NCBI GenBank assembly: GCA_021641225.1
Contig: JAJWXI010000014.1
Coordinates: 5,620-21,768, forward strand
Reading direction: 5' to 3'
Length of the DNA: 16,149 bases
Source of the DNA: Collinsella aerofaciens
GTDB taxonomy: Bacteria; Actinomycetota; Coriobacteriia; Coriobacteriales; Coriobacteriaceae
Below the pieces are notes generated by a model. It had not been told where the DNA came from and made no database searches. It saw nothing but the letters and a program-made list of their open reading frames with translations. Of the stretch, positions 14,313 to 16,149 are shown in pieces (positions within the stretch are counted from its first letter, which is position 1; each line of letters starts with the position of its first letter). A program made the position numbers and the translations under genes.

Positions 14313-15644
14313 ATGAAGTACTTTGGCACCGACGGCTTTCGCGGTGAGGCCAACGTTGGGCTGACGGTAGAGCACGCTTATAAGATTGGCCGTTTTGTGG
14401 GCTGGTATTACGGCGCCAACCGCGAGCGCAAGGCGCGCGTCATCGTGGGTAAGGACACGCGTCGCTCGAGTTATATGTTCGAGGCGGCGCTGGTGAGTGG
14501 CCTGGTCGCGAGCGGTGCGGACGCCTATATGCTGCACGTGATCCCCACGCCGGGCGTAGCGCATCAGACCGTGGAAGGCTGCTTCGATTGCGGCATCATG
14601 ATCAGCGCGAGCCACAACCCGTTTTGCGATAACGGCATTAAGCTCGTCAACAGCGACGGCTTTAAGATGGACGAGGACGTGCTGGAGCTCATCGAGGACT
14701 ACATCGATGGCAAGAGCGAGGTGCCGCTGGCAACGGGCAACCACATCGGCGCCACGGTGGACTACATGCAGGGTCGCAACCGCTATATCGCCTCGCTCAT
14801 CGCAAGCGCGAACTTTTCGCTGCAGGGCGTCAAGATCGGTCTCGACTGCGCCAACGGCTCGGCGTCCTCGGTGGCCAAGCCGGTATTCGACGCGCTGGGC
14901 GCCGATGTGCGCGTGATCAACGCCGCGCCCGATGGCTTTAACATCAACGTCGATTGTGGCTCCACGCATATGGAGCGCCTACAGCGCCACGTGGTGGAGC
15001 AGGGTCTGGACGTGGGCTTTGCCTACGACGGCGATGCCGACCGCTGCTTGGCCGTGGACGAGCGCGGCCGCGTGGTTGACGGCGACCAGATTCTGTACGT
15101 GTGCGGCGTGTACCTGAACAAGCACGGTCGTCTTTCGGGCGGTACCGTGGTGCCGACGATTGCCAGCAACTTTGGCCTGGTCAAGTCGCTGGAGCTTGCC
15201 GGCCTGAGCGCCGTGACCAGCGGCGTGGGCGACCGTCACGTGTATGCCAAGATGCGCGAGGGCGGCTACAGCCTGGGCGGCGAGCAGACGGGCCATACGA
15301 TCTTTGGCGATATCGAGCGCACGGGCGACGGCATTATGACCTCGCTGCGCGTGATGGAAGTGATTCGTGCCGAGCGCGAGACGCTCTCGCAGCTTACGGC
15401 TCCGTGCAAGCTGCTGCCGCAGGCGCAGGTTGCCGTGCGCGTGGCCGACAAGGACGCCGCACTCGAGAACATGGGCGTGCAGGCCGCCATCGCCGAGGCC
15501 GAGGCGTCGCTGGCGGACGAGGGCCGCGTGCTGGTGCGCAAGAGCGGAACCGAGTCGGTTATCCGCGTGCTGGCCGAGGCGCCCGACCAAGCATCCGCCG
15601 ACGCCGCCATGAAGCGCATCGCCAACGCGTTGGAAGCTCTGTAG
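14313..15644 (+). CDS. glmM: Phosphoglucosamine mutase
   Basis: A 443-residue cytoplasmic enzyme that converts glucosamine-6-phosphate to glucosamine-1-phosphate, leading to UDP-N-acetylglucosamine for peptidoglycan. The four loops of the family are present: the phosphoserine loop IMISASHNP (Ser100), the metal site DGDADR (239-244), the sugar loop GEQTGH (323-328), and the phosphate loop RKSGTESVIRV (409-419). The N-terminus KYFGTDGFRGEAN is the GlmM signature, which separates it from phosphomannomutases. In the last loop Ser replaces the usual Pro after Thr-Glu; the other residues are intact. AAGGAG (14302-14307) precedes the ATG by 5 bases. The only visible transcription signal upstream is the hairpin right before the ribosome binding site, so the promoter is uncertain. 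The stop codon sits inside a perfect hairpin. Confidence 0.96.
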   Translation: MKYFGTDGFRGEANVGLTVEHAYKIGRFVGWYYGANRERKARVIVGKDTRRSSYMFEAALVSGLVASGADAYMLHVIPTPGVAHQTVEGCFDCGIMISASHNPFCDNGIKLVNSDGFKMDEDVLELIEDYIDGKSEVPLATGNHIGATVDYMQGRNRYIASLIASANFSLQGVKIGLDCANGSASSVAKPVFDALGADVRVINAAPDGFNINVDCGSTHMERLQRHVVEQGLDVGFAYDGDADRCLAVDERGRVVDGDQILYVCGVYLNKHGRLSGGTVVPTIASNFGLVKSLELAGLSAVTSGVGDRHVYAKMREGGYSLGGEQTGHTIFGDIERTGDGIMTSLRVMEVIRAERETLSQLTAPCKLLPQAQVAVRVADKDAALENMGVQAAIAEAEASLADEGRVLVRKSGTESVIRVLAEAPDQASADAAMKRIANALEAL

Positions 15645-15673
15645 TTACGCGGTTTTACCAAACCGCGTAACTA
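15642..15673. other. Perfect 14-bp hairpin containing the glmM stop codon
   Basis: TAGTTACGCGGTTT (15642-15655) and AAACCGCGTAACTA (15660-15673) are perfect complements with a TACC loop; the first TAG is the glmM stop. CTCGACG follows, not a T-tract, so it is not a standard terminator. It may stabilise the 3' end of the message. Confidence 0.65.
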
Positions 15674-15719
15674 CTCGACGCTGCAAGCGGCCCCAAGCGG
15701 CAATCTGACGTTCAATTTC

Positions 15720-15754
15720 AAGGGCGCGACCAGAAGGTCAGCGCCCTTTCATTT
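15720..15754 (+). terminator. Intrinsic terminator after glmM
   Basis: AAGGGCGCGACC pairs with GGTCAGCGCCCTT (one bulged A), loop AGAA, followed by TCATTT. The T-tract is imperfect but the stem is strong. It is the most likely end of the glmM transcript. Confidence 0.65.
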
Positions 15755-15773
15755 CACGTCACCTTGCTCGCTT

Positions 15774-15835
15774 ACCCGGCACTTGGGGACGTTCCTAAAG
15801 TGCCGGGATAAAAGGAGCGTCCCCAAGTGCCGGGT
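15774..15835. repeat. REP-like inverted repeat with an internal third arm
   Basis: ACCCGGCACTTGGGGACG (15774-15791) and its exact complement (15818-15835) form 18-bp arms around a 26-base centre. The centre holds a further AAGTGCCGGG (15798-15807) that can pair with the same left arm, so two foldings exclude each other. Its extragenic position between two convergent genes and its composition resemble REP elements mobilised by RAYT (Y1-type) transposases. No transposase is in the window. Confidence 0.7.
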
Positions 15836-15849
15836 CTCTGGTTTAGATG

Positions 15850-15889
15850 AAAAAGGGGCGCCGCGGGATAGATCCTGCGGCGCCCCTTT
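15850..15889 (-). terminator. Intrinsic terminator of the M32 carboxypeptidase gene
   Basis: A 13-bp perfect outer stem (AAAGGGGCGCCGC with GCGGCGCCCCTTT), extended inward by GGAT/ATCC past a mismatch. On the minus strand it ends in CCCCTTTTTC, 21 bases after the stop. The T-run is on the minus side, though the structure may work in both directions. Confidence 0.8.
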
Positions 15890-15910
15890 GCGTTGCGTGT
15901 TGTCTAAGCT

Positions 15911-16149
15911 TTACAGCTCGTAGAGCGTGGTGAACTTGTCCTGCAGGTAGCTGCAGTAGTAGCGGGCATCGAACGCCATGCCGCAGGCGCCCTTGATGAG
16001 CTCCGGCGCGTCTTTGGCGCGGCCCCACTGCCAAATGTGCTCGCCCAGCCAGGCGCGGACGGGCGCCAGATCGCCGCTCGCGCAGGCACCGGTAAGGTCG
16101 ACGCCGTCGCGGCACATGGCCGGCACAAACATGGCATCGTAGGCGCTAC
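15911..16149 (-). CDS. M32-family (Taq-type) carboxypeptidase, C-terminal end
   Basis: The frame is open through the right edge of the window, so only the last 79 residues are seen. They match the end of M32 metallocarboxypeptidases: an S-A-Y-x-A start like the family's GNAYAAQ, then GDLAPVRAWLGEHIWQWG, APELIKGACGMAFDARYYC and a final YLQDKFTTLYEL. This corresponds to the family pattern of LxEHIHxHGR, PxELxxxATGExLNxxYFxxYLExKY. Family members remove C-terminal residues from peptides in the cytoplasm; the HExxH zinc site lies outside the window. An internal ATG at 16132 is not the start. Convergent with glmM, separated by several hairpins. Confidence 0.85.
   Translation of the reverse strand, partial: SAYDAMFVPAMCRDGVDLTGACASGDLAPVRAWLGEHIWQWGRAKDAPELIKGACGMAFDARYYCSYLQDKFTTLYEL

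Noticed and set aside
14184..15590. Two long minus-strand frames opposite glmM
   Set aside because: They are codon-bias shadows; glmM is intact with all four active-site loops.

Overview
The window reads as a chromosomal segment of a Gram-positive, fairly GC-rich anaerobe of the Coriobacteriia, most likely a gut Collinsella or close relative. The reasons are inferential: AGGAG-type ribosome binding sites throughout, strong preference for C/G-ending codons with frequent GTG/TTG upstream alternatives, a mannose-family PTS paired with a fructosamine-type deglycase, and a REP-like element built on CCCGGCACTTGGGGACG. No 16S gene or other decisive marker is present, so the genus is a guess.

Layout. 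(1) About 1-3834, plus strand: a mannose/fructose/sorbose-family PTS operon with EIIA (5' cut off by the window edge), EIIB, a SIS-domain sugar-phosphate isomerase/deglycase of the FrlB/GfrF/FraB type, EIIC and EIID, closed by a strong intrinsic terminator. A terminator and a probable promoter lie between EIIB and the deglycase, and a 13-bp stem-loop lies between the deglycase and EIIC, so the five genes are unlikely to be expressed equally. The likely job is import and phosphorylation of an Amadori compound (such as fructoselysine or glucoselysine) and its cleavage to hexose phosphate plus the amino acid. (2) About 3835-5750: a non-coding region with two blocks of an ACGAGAGATA repeat in fixed orientation and spacing, followed by an AlbA_2/Schlafen-type, GHKL-like, winged-helix regulator that probably binds them. 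(3) About 5750-9302: a frameshifted gene of unknown function, then a divergent type II restriction-modification pair resembling Sau3AI (C5-cytosine methyltransferase on the minus strand, MutH-fold endonuclease on the plus strand), predicted to act on GATC. (4) 9359-10455: a DUF5710 zinc-ribbon protein and a tRNA-Val(GAC), both on the minus strand, the tRNA with a clear promoter and terminator. (5) 10745-15644, plus strand: a DMT/EamA transporter, a large membrane-anchored DUF4012 protein and phosphoglucosamine mutase (glmM), the last two plausibly both cell-envelope functions. (6) 15642 to the end: a cluster of hairpins (one covering the glmM stop codon, one terminator, one REP-like element, one opposing terminator) and the C-terminal end of an M32 carboxypeptidase on the minus strand.

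The most unusual items are the ordered ACGAGAGATA repeat array, the internal punctuation of the deglycase within its PTS operon, and the REP element with two mutually exclusive foldings.
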